From positions 13,474-77,473 of the forward strand of contig PLZU01000091.1 in NCBI GenBank assembly GCA_003152275.1: a stretch of DNA of 64,000 nucleotides, written 5' to 3'. Below, piece by piece: positions 41,830-50,842 of this stretch. This DNA comes from Actinomycetota bacterium. GTDB lineage: Bacteria; Actinomycetota; Thermoleophilia; Gaiellales; Gaiellaceae. Within the stretch, counting starts at the first letter, position 1. Each line of letters opens with the position of its first letter. The notes below the pieces were generated by a model. That model was not told the origin of the DNA. It did not search any database and saw only the letters and a list, made by a program, of their open reading frames with translations. The position numbers were made by a program, and so were the translations under genes.

Positions 41830-42936
41830 ATGGCGGTCCTTGACATCCTCGACACGCTCGCACCGATCCGCGAGAAGGTCGAAGCGCGCGAGCGTCTCGA
41901 CTTCGAGGACGGGCTCGCCCTCATGGAGACTGACGACCTGCTCGCACTCGGTGAGCTCGCCGACCTTGCGCGCCGCGTGCGCGGCGGCGGCGACGAGGTC
42001 TACTTCGTTCAGAACTTGTACCTCAACCAGACAAACGTCTGTCGCGTGAAATGCAAGTTCTGCGCGTTCGCGAAGACGCAGAAGCAAGAGGACTCGTACA
42101 CGATCGGCGCCGACGAGCTCGTCGAGGATGCGGTGGCGCAATACGAGCTTGCGAACTACACCGAGATCCATTGCGTCAACGGCGAGAACCCGCACGTCGA
42201 CCTCGAATTCTACGCGGACGTGCTGCGCAAGCTGAAGGCCGCCCTACCCGACGTGCACCTGAAGTTCTATACGGCCTCCGAGATCCATCACATGTCCAAG
42301 CTCGAGGGTTGCACGCACGACGAGGTGTTGCGTGTGCTGAAGGACGCAGGGCTTGGCTCTCTGCCGGGCGGCGGCGCGGAGATCTTTGCGCCGCGCGTGC
42401 GCCAGCTGATCGCGCCCGGCAAGGAGCCTGCCGAGGAGTGGTTCCACATCCACGACACCGCGCACAAGATGGGGATTCCCACGCACTGCACATTGCTCTA
42501 CGGTCACGTCGAGACCTACGAAGAGCGCGTCGACCACATGCTCCGGCTGCGCGCGCAACAGGATGCGACTGGGGGGTTCCTCGCGTTTATCCCGCTGGCG
42601 TTCCATCCGGAGAACACGGTCTTCGAGCGCCGCGGGTTCAAGTTCACGACAGGCGCCGACGACCTGAAGATGGCGGCCGTGTCGCGACTCGTGCTCGACA
42701 ACATCCCGAACATCAAGGCGTACTGGATCATGATGGGCATGCCGATGGCCCAGCTCGCGCTGCATTTCGGCTCGAACGACGTGCAGGGCACCGTCGTCCG
42801 CGAGAAGATCTTCCAGGCCGCCGGCGCGACGAGCGGCACCGAGCAGAAGATTCCGGAGCTCGTGCGATTCATCAAGGATGCCGGACGCATTCCGGTACAG
42901 CGCGACACGCTGTACAACGAGCTGCACCGATGGTGA
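41830..42936 (+). CDS. mqnE: Aminofutalosine synthase MqnE (radical SAM)
   Basis: 368 residues. The radical-SAM cluster cysteines are Cys71, Cys75 and Cys78 in NVCRVKCKFCAF, following the family block YFVQNLYLNQTN. SLPGGGAEIFAPRVR and KMGIPTHCTLLYGH follow. It joins 3-enolpyruvyl-oxybenzoate with SAM-derived adenosine to give 6-amino-6-deoxyfutalosine. It is followed by a small unknown gene and then mqnA. Confidence 0.95.
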   Translation: MAVLDILDTLAPIREKVEARERLDFEDGLALMETDDLLALGELADLARRVRGGGDEVYFVQNLYLNQTNVCRVKCKFCAFAKTQKQEDSYTIGADELVEDAVAQYELANYTEIHCVNGENPHVDLEFYADVLRKLKAALPDVHLKFYTASEIHHMSKLEGCTHDEVLRVLKDAGLGSLPGGGAEIFAPRVRQLIAPGKEPAEEWFHIHDTAHKMGIPTHCTLLYGHVETYEERVDHMLRLRAQQDATGGFLAFIPLAFHPENTVFERRGFKFTTGADDLKMAAVSRLVLDNIPNIKAYWIMMGMPMAQLALHFGSNDVQGTVVREKIFQAAGATSGTEQKIPELVRFIKDAGRIPVQRDTLYNELHRW

Positions 42937-43226
42937 GCGACGTCGAGGAGCTGCGCGATCTGTTGCATCCCGACGTCACGTGGATCGGCTTTCCCGGCGG
43001 CGACGCCACACCGATCTGCCGCTCGAAGGAAGAGGCGACTGCGCGACTCAACGCTTTCATCGACGGTGCGCAGCGGGTGCACCCGGAGATCCTCGAGCAG
43101 TCGGACGAGCGAATGGTTGTGCGTATGCACCTCGACTCGCCGGCCGAAGGCATCGACCTGCACCAGGTGCTGACGCTGCGCGACGGGCTCGTGTGGTTGA
43201 TCGAGGACTACCCGGAGCGCCCGTGA
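42930..43226 (+). CDS. SnoaL/NTF2-like small protein within the mqn genes
   Basis: 98 residues from ATG 42930, overlapping both mqnE (7 bases) and mqnA (4 bases). The pattern LRDLLHPDVTWIGFPGG, EATARLNAFIDGAQ, MVVRMHLDSPAEGI and HQVLTLRDGLVWLIEDYP is that of a short NTF2-like cone fold (SnoaL-type), which often holds hydrophobic small molecules. Its tight overlaps suggest a role linked to futalosine intermediates; not demonstrated. Confidence 0.75.
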   Translation: MVSDVEELRDLLHPDVTWIGFPGGDATPICRSKEEATARLNAFIDGAQRVHPEILEQSDERMVVRMHLDSPAEGIDLHQVLTLRDGLVWLIEDYPERP

Positions 43227-44002
43227 TCAAGCTCGGCCGCATCAGCTACGTGAACATGGCGCCGGTCTTCTACCGCGTGGACGCCGAGATCGAGGAAGTG
43301 CAGGGCGTGCCGACGGAGCTGAATCGCATGCTCATCGACGGGGAGCTCGACACCGCGCCCATCTCGTCAATCGAGTACGCGCGCAACGCCGATCGGCTTC
43401 GTCTCCTGCCGCGGCTTTGCGTCGCGTCCGAAGGCGCCGTCGACTCGATCCAACTCGTCTCGCGCAAGCCGCTCGAGCAGGTGCGGGTCGTTGCGATCAC
43501 ATCCGAGTCCGCAACCTCGGTCGCACTCACGAAGGTTCTGCTGCCCGAGGCGGAGCAGGTTCCGCTCTCCGCGTATGAGGCAGGGGACGCCGACGCGAAG
43601 CTCCTGATCGGCGACGCCGCGCTCAAATCTGCGTTCGAGGACCCGACGCCGCACTACGACCTCGGCCGACTGTGGCTCGAGCGCACAGGCCTGCCGATGG
43701 TCTTCGCAGTCTGGGCGTGCCCGGAGCCGCTTGCCGAAGGGCTCGCCGAGCTCGAGGACGCGCTCGTGTCGTCGGTGCGCATGGCGCGTGCTGAGCCCGA
43801 GCAGCTCGCGTTCGAGGCTGCAGAGCGGTACGGCTATCCGGCCGGCTTCCTCGCGCGGTACTTCGAGAAGCTGCGCTACCGCTTCGGGCCGCGTGAGCGC
43901 GCCGGCCTCTACACGTTCCTCGAGCTCTGCCGGGACGCCGAGCTGCTTGACACGGTGCCGGAGCTGCGCTTCGTGCAAACAAAGGGAGTGGCGGTCGCGT
44001 GA
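43223..44002 (+). CDS. mqnA: Chorismate dehydratase MqnA
   Basis: 259 residues from GTG 43223. Periplasmic-binding-protein-like fold: IKLGRISYVNMAPVFY, PTELNRMLIDGELDTAPISS, LRLLPRLCVASEGAVDSIQL, LLIGDAALKSAFE and LPMVFAVWAC. It dehydrates chorismate to 3-enolpyruvyl-oxybenzoate, the first step of the futalosine menaquinone pathway. GTGA overlaps on both sides. Confidence 0.95.
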   Translation: MIKLGRISYVNMAPVFYRVDAEIEEVQGVPTELNRMLIDGELDTAPISSIEYARNADRLRLLPRLCVASEGAVDSIQLVSRKPLEQVRVVAITSESATSVALTKVLLPEAEQVPLSAYEAGDADAKLLIGDAALKSAFEDPTPHYDLGRLWLERTGLPMVFAVWACPEPLAEGLAELEDALVSSVRMARAEPEQLAFEAAERYGYPAGFLARYFEKLRYRFGPRERAGLYTFLELCRDAELLDTVPELRFVQTKGVAVA

Positions 44003-45105
44003 GTGTGGTTGAACAGAAGAGCGCGGTCGCGGAGGTGCTTGAGAAGGCGGTGGAAGGCGAACGCATCAACGACGAAGAAGCCGTGACGCTTCTGCGCTCG
44101 CGCGATCTCATTGCTGTCGGACGCGCGGCGAACACGGTCCGCAATCGCCTGCACGACCCGGATCGCGTCACGTTCATCATCGACCGCAATCTCAACTACA
44201 CGAACATCTGCGTCACCGACTGCGATTTCTGCGCCTTCTACCGGCGCCCGGGCGATGTGCGCGAGGGCTATCTGCTGCCGAAGCCGGTGATCTTCAAGAA
44301 GATCGAGGAGACGCTCGCGATCGGCGGCACCGGCGTTTTGATGCAGGGCGGTCACCATCCCGATCTCGGCATCGATTACTACGAGGATCTGTTCCGGTCG
44401 ATCAAAGCGAAATACAAAATCCATCTGCACGCGCTGTCGCCGCCGGAGATCCAGCACATCTCGCGCCGCTCGAAGCTGACGATTCCGGAGACGCTAACGC
44501 GGCTGCGCGACGCCGGTCTCGACTCGATTCCCGGCGGCGGGGGCGAGGTGCTTGTCGATCGCGTGCGCCACATCATCGCGCCGAAGAAGACGAAGTCGTC
44601 CGAGTGGCTGAACGTGATGCGTCACGCGCACCGGCTCGGCATCTCGACGACGGCGACAATGATGTACGGGCACGTCGAGACGCTCGAGGAGCGGGTCGAG
44701 CACATGCGGCGGGTCCGCGAGGTGCAGGACGAGACGGGTGGTTTCCGCGCGTTCTTCTCGTGGACGTTCCAGGACGACGGTAACCGGCTCGGCGAGAAGG
44801 TCCCGCCGGAGACGCGTCCGACGTCGTTCGACTACCTGCTCACCCAGGCCGTCTCGCGCATCTACCTCGACAACATGCCGCACATCGGCTCGTCGTGGGT
44901 GACGCAGGGCAAGAAGATCGGGCAGGTTGCCTTGCAGTTCGGCGCGGACGATCTCGGTAGCGTCATGATTGAGGAGAACGTCGTCTCAGCGGCGGGCACG
45001 ACGTATCGCGCGTCGACGGACGAGTTCGTGCACCTGATCAAGAGCCTCGGCAAGATCCCGGTCCAGCGTGACACGCTGTACCGGCCGGTCAAGGTCTGGA
45101 ACTGA
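43999..45105 (+). CDS. mqnC: Cyclic dehypoxanthinylfutalosine synthase MqnC (radical SAM)
   Basis: 368 residues from GTG 43999. Radical-SAM cysteines Cys71, Cys75 and Cys78 in NICVTDCDFCAFYRRPG; GGTGVLMQGGHHPDLGIDYY, ALSPPEIQHISRRSKL and SIPGGGGEVLVDRVR are MqnC hallmarks. It cyclises dehypoxanthine futalosine. It is the last gene of the run. mqnB (or an MTAN) and mqnD are not in this window and must lie elsewhere. Confidence 0.95.
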   Translation: MSVVEQKSAVAEVLEKAVEGERINDEEAVTLLRSRDLIAVGRAANTVRNRLHDPDRVTFIIDRNLNYTNICVTDCDFCAFYRRPGDVREGYLLPKPVIFKKIEETLAIGGTGVLMQGGHHPDLGIDYYEDLFRSIKAKYKIHLHALSPPEIQHISRRSKLTIPETLTRLRDAGLDSIPGGGGEVLVDRVRHIIAPKKTKSSEWLNVMRHAHRLGISTTATMMYGHVETLEERVEHMRRVREVQDETGGFRAFFSWTFQDDGNRLGEKVPPETRPTSFDYLLTQAVSRIYLDNMPHIGSSWVTQGKKIGQVALQFGADDLGSVMIEENVVSAAGTTYRASTDEFVHLIKSLGKIPVQRDTLYRPVKVWN

Positions 45106-45128
45106 CCGTCACGACTTCGTGACGACTT

Positions 45129-45165
45129 CGTCACGACTTGTTCGTGTCTGACACCAGGACATGTC
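45129..45165. repeat. 37-base dispersed repeat, copy A
   Basis: Begins CGTCACGAC, contains the palindrome-rich core GTGTCTGACACC and ends GGACATGTC. Same length and end points as copies B and C near 56 kb, with about seven differences. It lies 23 bases after the mqnC stop, preceded by the inverted repeat GTCACGA/TCGTGAC (45108-45123), so the whole block may end the long operon. Confidence 0.7.
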
Positions 45166-45199
45166 GGCTCGGGCACCGCTGAGCCTCGTCAGCGAACCG

Positions 45200-45925
45200 T
45201 CAGAGGCGGGAGGCGAGCTCCGCGAGCGCTCGGTCGGCGTACTCGGGCCGCCCAGTGGAGACCCCGTAGTGCACGGAGTAGAAGGGCGCGAGCCGGTGGT
45301 AGAAGCCCGTCCGGCGTCGCAGGTCGGGGTCGACGTCCCAGTCCGGGAACGGTTCGTGTAGGAGCCACGCGTAGTCGAGCGCTGGATCCCCGACCCGTGC
45401 GTCAGCCCAATCGATCACGCCGGCGAGGCGACCGTCCCGCACGAGCATGTGTTCGGCGCCGAGGTCGGCATGAACGAGCGCCGGCTCGAAGCCCGTCAGG
45501 GAGTCGACCTCGTCAAAGAGCGTGCGCGCTTTCGCGCGGAGCGGGTCGTCCAGCAGCGGGAAAACGAGGCCTTCGAACACCGCGCATTGCGCCTTGTAGG
45601 AGTCGACCCAGTCCGTCCCCTCCACGGGTAGCTCCGCGATGTCCAGCGCGTGCAGCGAATTGAGAAAGGCGCGCACTCCGTCGCCGTCCTCGTCAACGAG
45701 CGGTGTGCCATGGATCATCGGGTACACGACGTACGGCGGCTCTCGCGAGATGTGAGCGAAGCGCGGCACCTCGACCGGGAGGGCGTCCGCCAGCGCGGGC
45801 AATAGCGCCGCCTCCTGCTCGAGCGCGAGCACCACCTCACTGCGGCGCGGGAAACGAAACACCCAAGCGTCGTCGGCGACGATTACTTCGAAGTCGAACC
45901 CCTCGTCGATCGCAACGAGGCTCAC
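45200..45925 (-). CDS. Aminoglycoside/choline phosphotransferase-like kinase
   Basis: 241 residues from GTG 45923-45925 (GTGA overlap with the permease stop). APH fold: FDFEVIVADDAWVFRFPRR with the ATP Lys replaced by Arg, PPYVVYPMIHGTPL, catalytic loop LVHADLGAEHMLV (Asp with later Asn position replaced by His) and metal Asp in GVIDWADARVGDPALDYA. It probably phosphorylates a small hydroxylated molecule. It is last in an ABC exporter operon, suggesting drug or antibiotic resistance, but the substrate is unknown. Confidence 0.88.
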   Translation of the reverse strand: MSLVAIDEGFDFEVIVADDAWVFRFPRRSEVVLALEQEAALLPALADALPVEVPRFAHISREPPYVVYPMIHGTPLVDEDGDGVRAFLNSLHALDIAELPVEGTDWVDSYKAQCAVFEGLVFPLLDDPLRAKARTLFDEVDSLTGFEPALVHADLGAEHMLVRDGRLAGVIDWADARVGDPALDYAWLLHEPFPDWDVDPDLRRRTGFYHRLAPFYSVHYGVSTGRPEYADRALAELASRL

Positions 45926-46725
45926 GATGCGTATTCGAGCGAGCCGTCCCGCTGGCCCGCTCGCATGAACCTGCCGAAGGTGCCGAGTGCCAGCGTCAGC
46001 CACAGGCTTGCCACGAGGAGTTCGGCGCCCGTGTGAGCCGCAACCGCTGACCACGAGCCGCCGTTGATCACGTCGCGGATGGCTTCGAGCCCGTTCGTGA
46101 TCGGCAGGCACCGCGAGATCCACGCGAGCCACGTCGGATAGAAGGACACGGGCACGTTGACACCGCAAAGCGTCATGAGCGTCACGATCGTCGCGTTGAC
46201 GACCAGGCCCGTGATCTCGCGCTGGCGGATGATCACGCCCGCGAGGAACGTGCTGAAGCAGTAGGCGGAGATCCCGACCAGCAACGTCAGCGGCACGACG
46301 AGCAGAATGCGCGGCCAGGGAAGGTGCAAGCCGAAGAGAGGCCCCGCGATGAAGAGGCCGAGCAGCCCGTTGAGGATTCCGTCCGCCGTGACGTAGAGCC
46401 CGCGCGACGCGAAGACCACGACCGGCCGCGTGGGGCTCGCGAGCAGCAGCGAAAGGGTGCCGTTCGCGCGCTCGGCGGTCGTCATGTTCATCGCAAAGGT
46501 CGCGCCCATCGCGGCGACCATGACAGCGTTGCCGACCAGGAAGAAGTGCGCCTGCTCGTCCGAGCGCAGCAGCTTGCCGATCAGCGCGAAGAAGCTGACC
46601 TGCGAGAAGATACGCAGCTGCAAGCCGAAGACCCAGCTCTTTGCCGACCAGATCGCCCAGTAATCGTTCGCACCGCTGACGAGCGCGTACCAGACCACAC
46701 GTAACGTGGAAACGAGGCTTCTCAC
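45922..46725 (-). CDS. ABC-2 type permease, second subunit
   Basis: 267 residues from GTG 46723-46725, overlapping the upstream permease stop. Six helices with the ABC-2 pattern: MTTAERANGTLSLLLASPTR (the coupling region), NGLLGLFIAGPLFGLHL, TFLAGVIIRQREITGLV and LPITNGLEAIRDVING near the end. It pairs with the next permease to form a heterodimeric exporter driven by the ATPase at 47489-48442. Confidence 0.9.
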   Translation of the reverse strand: MRSLVSTLRVVWYALVSGANDYWAIWSAKSWVFGLQLRIFSQVSFFALIGKLLRSDEQAHFFLVGNAVMVAAMGATFAMNMTTAERANGTLSLLLASPTRPVVVFASRGLYVTADGILNGLLGLFIAGPLFGLHLPWPRILLVVPLTLLVGISAYCFSTFLAGVIIRQREITGLVVNATIVTLMTLCGVNVPVSFYPTWLAWISRCLPITNGLEAIRDVINGGSWSAVAAHTGAELLVASLWLTLALGTFGRFMRAGQRDGSLEYAS

Positions 46726-47489
46726 ATCGTTCCCAGTTCGCCGCTCGTCCTCACCCGCACGAGGATCACGCGCATTGCCCACGCCCCAAGGGCGAAGCCG
46801 CAGACCCCGAGCAGCGCGACCATGCCGAGCCGGAAGCCGACGTCGTGCATCGGTGTCGACCTCAGCGCCGCGCGCAGGAGGTCGGCGCTCCAGGACAGAA
46901 ACACGATGCTGCTCACCGGCCGGATCCAGTGCGGCAGCACGGAGACCGGCACGAGGATCCCACCCAGGATGTAAAACGGATAGCTGGCCGCGTTCGAAAA
47001 CGTAACGGCGTTGCGCGTGAGCACAAACAGGCTCGACATCGCGACAGACGTCCCCGCCATCGTGGCGAGCGTGATGACGATCGTCGCGACGAACGCCCAC
47101 AGATGGTGGATCCGCACGGTCGCGCCGAAAAGCAGCCGCGCGACGAGCCAGGTCTCAGCGAAGGAAACGACGCCGATCATCGTCGTCGTCGTGATCCGGC
47201 CGAGGATCACCGCCGCGAACGACGACGGCGCTGCGACGAGCATCTCGATCGTGCCGTTCCAGCGCTCGATCTGGATCGACCAGCCGGCGTTGAACAGAGC
47301 CAGCCACCAAAGCGCGATGAAGACGGGGGCGACGGTTGCGTATGCCGTCAGGTCGGGCCGGCCCGCGTGCCGGAAGATCATCAGGAAGATGACGGTGAAC
47401 ATCGGCGCCGTGAAGAACGGGATCAGCGAGTCCGGATAGGACCGCAGGAAGCGCAGCTGAATCCGGGCGCCGGCCAGGAACGCGCGCAT
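46722..47489 (-). CDS. ABC-2 type permease, first subunit
   Basis: 255 residues from ATG 47489. Six helices; SIQIERWNGTIEMLVAAPSS is the cytoplasmic coupling segment, and FSNAASYPFYILGGILVPVS and WSADLLRAALRS mark the C-terminal half. The ATG overlaps the ATPase stop. Order ATPase-permease-permease-kinase on the minus strand indicates one transcription unit. Confidence 0.9.
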   Translation of the reverse strand: MRAFLAGARIQLRFLRSYPDSLIPFFTAPMFTVIFLMIFRHAGRPDLTAYATVAPVFIALWWLALFNAGWSIQIERWNGTIEMLVAAPSSFAAVILGRITTTTMIGVVSFAETWLVARLLFGATVRIHHLWAFVATIVITLATMAGTSVAMSSLFVLTRNAVTFSNAASYPFYILGGILVPVSVLPHWIRPVSSIVFLSWSADLLRAALRSTPMHDVGFRLGMVALLGVCGFALGAWAMRVILVRVRTSGELGTM

Positions 47490-48442
47490 CAGACGACGAG
47501 GCCGCGCTCGCCGATCATCTGCACGTAGACCTCTTCGAGGCTCGGCAGCGACGTCTTGACCGACGTGATTCCGGCGTCCACGAGATGCCGCAGCACGAGG
47601 GCGGTCGCTCCGTCCTCGTTCACCTCGATGCGGATGCTGCCATCGGCCTGGGGCGAGACGGACGAAACCCCCGCGACGAGCTTGAGTTGGGCAAGCAGTG
47701 CGTCCGGCGCGTCCTCGATGTCGATGCGCTGGAAGCGAGAGATCAGCGAGCCGAGCGAGCGCGGCGTTTCGGTCGCGAGGATGCGCCCCCGGTCGATCAG
47801 CGAGACGCGGTCGCACACCGTTTCGGCTTCCACCATGTCGTGCGTCGTGAGCAGAATCGTGCGGCCCTCATCCTGAAGGTCGCCGACGAGCTTGCGGAAC
47901 TCGCGCGCCGCGAGAGGATCCATTCCTGTCGTCGGCTCGTCGAGGAAGAGCACGCGCGCGTCACCCATCAAACCCCGTGCGAGGTGGAGCCGCTGCTTCA
48001 TGCCGCGCGAGAACTCCTCTACGCGCTGGTCAGCGCGGTCGGTGAGGCCAACACGGTCGAGCAGCATCGCGGTGCGCTCTTTGATCTGCGGCCCCGACAG
48101 CCGGTACAGCGCCCCCCAGTACTCGAGGTTCTGCCTTGCCGACAGCCGGGTGTACAGGCCGCGCTCGCCGCCGAAGACGATCCCGATCAGCGGTCGGACA
48201 GCCTTCGTCTCGGTCACGACGTCGTGACCGCAGACGAGGGCGCGTCCCTCCGTCGGGAGGAGCACGGTCGAGAGGATCTTCACGAGTGTCGTCTTGCCCG
48301 CGCCGTTCGGGCCGAGCAGGCCGTGCACTTCGCCGACGGGGATCGTCAACGAGACGCTGTCGAGCGCCGTCACCGGTTCGCGCTTGCGCGGCGTGAAAAC
48401 GCGGCGGATCCCCTCGACGACAACCGCTTCCATGGCCGGCAT
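47489..48442 (-). CDS. ABC transporter ATPase (DrrA/NatA-like)
   Basis: 317 residues; start ATG 48442 or 48433. Walker A LLGPNGAGKTTLVKILS, signature FSRGMKQRLHLARGL (the family form of LSGGQ), Walker B VLFLDEPTTGMDP, switch His in LTTHDMVEAE. A C-terminal extension of about 90 residues (SLIDRGRILATETPRSLG onward) is typical of drug and polysaccharide ABC-2 ATPases. It energises the two permeases downstream. Confidence 0.93.
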   Translation of the reverse strand: MPAMEAVVVEGIRRVFTPRKREPVTALDSVSLTIPVGEVHGLLGPNGAGKTTLVKILSTVLLPTEGRALVCGHDVVTETKAVRPLIGIVFGGERGLYTRLSARQNLEYWGALYRLSGPQIKERTAMLLDRVGLTDRADQRVEEFSRGMKQRLHLARGLMGDARVLFLDEPTTGMDPLAAREFRKLVGDLQDEGRTILLTTHDMVEAETVCDRVSLIDRGRILATETPRSLGSLISRFQRIDIEDAPDALLAQLKLVAGVSSVSPQADGSIRIEVNEDGATALVLRHLVDAGITSVKTSLPSLEEVYVQMIGERGLVV

Positions 48443-48472
48443 TCTTCCAGGCGGCTACCCTGGGCCGGGGTC

Positions 48473-50155
48473 GTGCTTCGCAAGCTCTTCATCGCCGCCG
48501 CGCTCGCCGCAATCGCCGCGTTGCCCGCCGGGGCCTCGCAGGGGACCTCGGCGCAGATCGTCACGCAGTCGCTTCTGATGCCTGGCGTTTCGTACGAGCG
48601 CGATGTGGAGTTCACCCCGCACGGCCCCGTCGTCCTCGACGTTGTCACGGCGCCCCGCCCTGATGGGACCCTCTACACGCTTACGCCTGTGCTCTCGAAC
48701 AACGCCGTCGTCGCGACGGAGAAGCTGACCGACATGGAGAAGGAGCTCTCGGCGACCTCGACCGTCGTCGGCGTCAACGGCGACTTCTTCGCAGCCGATC
48801 CGGGCAAGCCAAGCGGCATCCTCATGCGCGGCGGCGCGCTCGACACAGCGCCGCTCAGCTCGCGCTCGAGTCTCGGCATCGGCGCGGACGGGACGCTGAC
48901 GGTCGCGCAGGTTTCGTTCGACGGTTCCTGGCACGGCACCGGCCAGCGCAGGCAGCTCGACCTGAATGCCGCACCGGTCAAGGGGCACACGACGCTCTAC
49001 ACGTCGTCCTGGGGACCGGAGACGCCCGTAGAAAGTGGCGTCGTCGTCGACGTGCTGCCGGCGATCCCGCCACTCTTGCCGAACCACATTGTCACCGGCG
49101 TCGTCGCCCAGGTGCTCGACCACGGGCCCGTGCCGATCCCGCCGGGCGGGGCGGTGCTCGTCGCGCGCGGCGGACAGGCGCCATATCTCACGGCTGAGGC
49201 GCCGGTCGGCACGACGGTCGAGCTGCGACCGACACTGACACCCAACTGGAACGGGATGGTGAGCGCGATCGGCGGCGGGCCGCTGCTCGTCTCCGCCGGT
49301 AAGCCCGTGTTCCGTGCACGCGAATCCTTCGGCGATGCGGTGCTCAACCGTCGCAGCGCGCGCAGTGCCGTCGCGCAACTGAGCGACGGCAGGATCCTGC
49401 TCGTGACGGTTGAGGGCGGCGGCCCGGCGTACAGCGCTGGAATGACGAACTACGAACTGGCCGTCGCGCTCGTGCGCCTCGGTGCGCGCACCGCAATGGG
49501 GCTCGGCACCGGAACATCGGCCGCGATGGCCTTCGACGGCACGCTGCTGACGCGCGCAACGGAGCAGCCGATCGCCGATGCGCTCATGTTGTCGTACAGC
49601 GGCGCGTATGCGGCGCCGCCTGCATCGACGACGCTCTCGCCGAACGGCGACGGTGTCGACGACGTACAGACGTTCTCGTACAAACTCGTTCGCCCGTCAC
49701 AGGTGACTGCAACAGTCGTCGGGCCCGACCACTCGACGCTCACGCTCGCGCAGGACGCAGAGCAGCCGGGCGTCCACACGTTGCAGTGGGACGGCAAGAC
49801 TGCCGTCGAGGGCAGCTGGCACTTCTCTGTGACCGCAATCGACGACCTCGGGCACACGACGACCGCCGACCGGCAGTTCGCCGTCAACCTCACGCTGGGA
49901 TTCCTGCAGGTGACCCCGAAAGGCGCAGGAGTCACCGCGACGTTCCAGCTCGCGCATGCAGCGAACGTCACGGTGACCGTCGAGAAGAGCAATGGGATCG
50001 TGCTTGCGACGCTGCTCTCCAAGAAGCTCGACCCCGGCTCGCAAAGCGTGACGTGGGCTGGGCCTGCCGGGAGCGGTTACCGCGTCCGTGTCGTCGCGAC
50101 GAACGCGATCGGACAGGCGACGCTTCTGTCACCGCTGATGTCGCGTCGCTCGTAG
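48473..50155 (+). CDS. Secreted phosphodiester glycosidase-domain (DUF2233/NAGPA) protein
   Basis: 560 residues from GTG 48473. A signal peptide (LRKLFIAAALAAIAALPAGA) is followed by a NAGPA/DUF2233 domain: VVGVNGDFFAADPGKPSGIL, NGMVSAIGGGPLLVSAGKP and GMTNYELAVALVRLGARTAM with MGLGTGTSAAM. The last 190 residues hold a FlgD-type Ig domain starting STTLSPNGDGVDDVQTFSY. It probably removes or adds phosphodiester-linked sugars on the cell surface. Confidence 0.85.
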   Translation: MLRKLFIAAALAAIAALPAGASQGTSAQIVTQSLLMPGVSYERDVEFTPHGPVVLDVVTAPRPDGTLYTLTPVLSNNAVVATEKLTDMEKELSATSTVVGVNGDFFAADPGKPSGILMRGGALDTAPLSSRSSLGIGADGTLTVAQVSFDGSWHGTGQRRQLDLNAAPVKGHTTLYTSSWGPETPVESGVVVDVLPAIPPLLPNHIVTGVVAQVLDHGPVPIPPGGAVLVARGGQAPYLTAEAPVGTTVELRPTLTPNWNGMVSAIGGGPLLVSAGKPVFRARESFGDAVLNRRSARSAVAQLSDGRILLVTVEGGGPAYSAGMTNYELAVALVRLGARTAMGLGTGTSAAMAFDGTLLTRATEQPIADALMLSYSGAYAAPPASTTLSPNGDGVDDVQTFSYKLVRPSQVTATVVGPDHSTLTLAQDAEQPGVHTLQWDGKTAVEGSWHFSVTAIDDLGHTTTADRQFAVNLTLGFLQVTPKGAGVTATFQLAHAANVTVTVEKSNGIVLATLLSKKLDPGSQSVTWAGPAGSGYRVRVVATNAIGQATLLSPLMSRRS

Positions 50156-50164
50156 ACTCCGCCG

Positions 50165-50842
50165 GTGCTCGCAAGCATCACCTCGACGTTCGAGTCGCAC
50201 ATCGCCTCTCAGGGGGCGTACGCAGTCTTCGTCCTGATGGCGATCGACGCGGTCTTTCCCGCGGCGAGCGAGCTCGTGATGCTCTACGCGGGCGCGGTAG
50301 CTGCTGGAGTCTTCCCCGGGGCCCACCACGTCTCGCTCTTCGGCGCCAAGATCGGTTTCGGGATCGGCTCGTTCATCGTCATGGCGCTCGCCGGCACCCT
50401 CGGCTATGTCGCCGGTGCGCTCATCGGCTGGTGGATCGGCCTCCGCGGCGGGCGCCCGCTGCTCGAACGCCGAGGCCGCTGGCTGCACGTGACGCCCGAG
50501 CGGCTCGACCGTGCCGAGCGGTGGTTCCAGCGCTGGGGGAACTTTGGCGTGCTCGTCGGGCGCGTGACGCCGATCGTCAGGTCGTTCGTCTCGATCCCGG
50601 CGGGTGTCTTCGAGATGCCGCTCGCTCCCTACACGCTCTACACGGTCGTCGGCTCGGCGGTCTGGTCCTTCGTGATCGCCGGCGTGGGTTACGGGCTCGG
50701 CTCGAGCTACGAACGCTTCAACCACGGCTTCAAGTACGCCGAGTACGCGGTCGTTGCAGGCGTTCTCGTGCTCGCGGCGTATCTCATCTATCGATTAAGG
50801 AGGGCCGCTACAGTGAGGCGCCGTGACGATCCCGCTCGTTGA
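50165..50842 (+). CDS. DedA family membrane protein
   Basis: 225 residues from GTG 50165. SNARE-associated/DedA domain: DAVFPAASELVMLYAGAVAA, GYVAGALIGWWIGLRGGRPL, ERWFQRWGNFGVLVGRVTPI (the conserved G-R-F/V-T/I-P-x-x-R) and VRSFVSIPAGVFEMPLAPY. DedA proteins help recycle undecaprenyl phosphate or flip lipids. The end overlaps the following aminotransferase, linking it to polysaccharide synthesis. Confidence 0.9.
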   Translation: MLASITSTFESHIASQGAYAVFVLMAIDAVFPAASELVMLYAGAVAAGVFPGAHHVSLFGAKIGFGIGSFIVMALAGTLGYVAGALIGWWIGLRGGRPLLERRGRWLHVTPERLDRAERWFQRWGNFGVLVGRVTPIVRSFVSIPAGVFEMPLAPYTLYTVVGSAVWSFVIAGVGYGLGSSYERFNHGFKYAEYAVVAGVLVLAAYLIYRLRRAATVRRRDDPAR

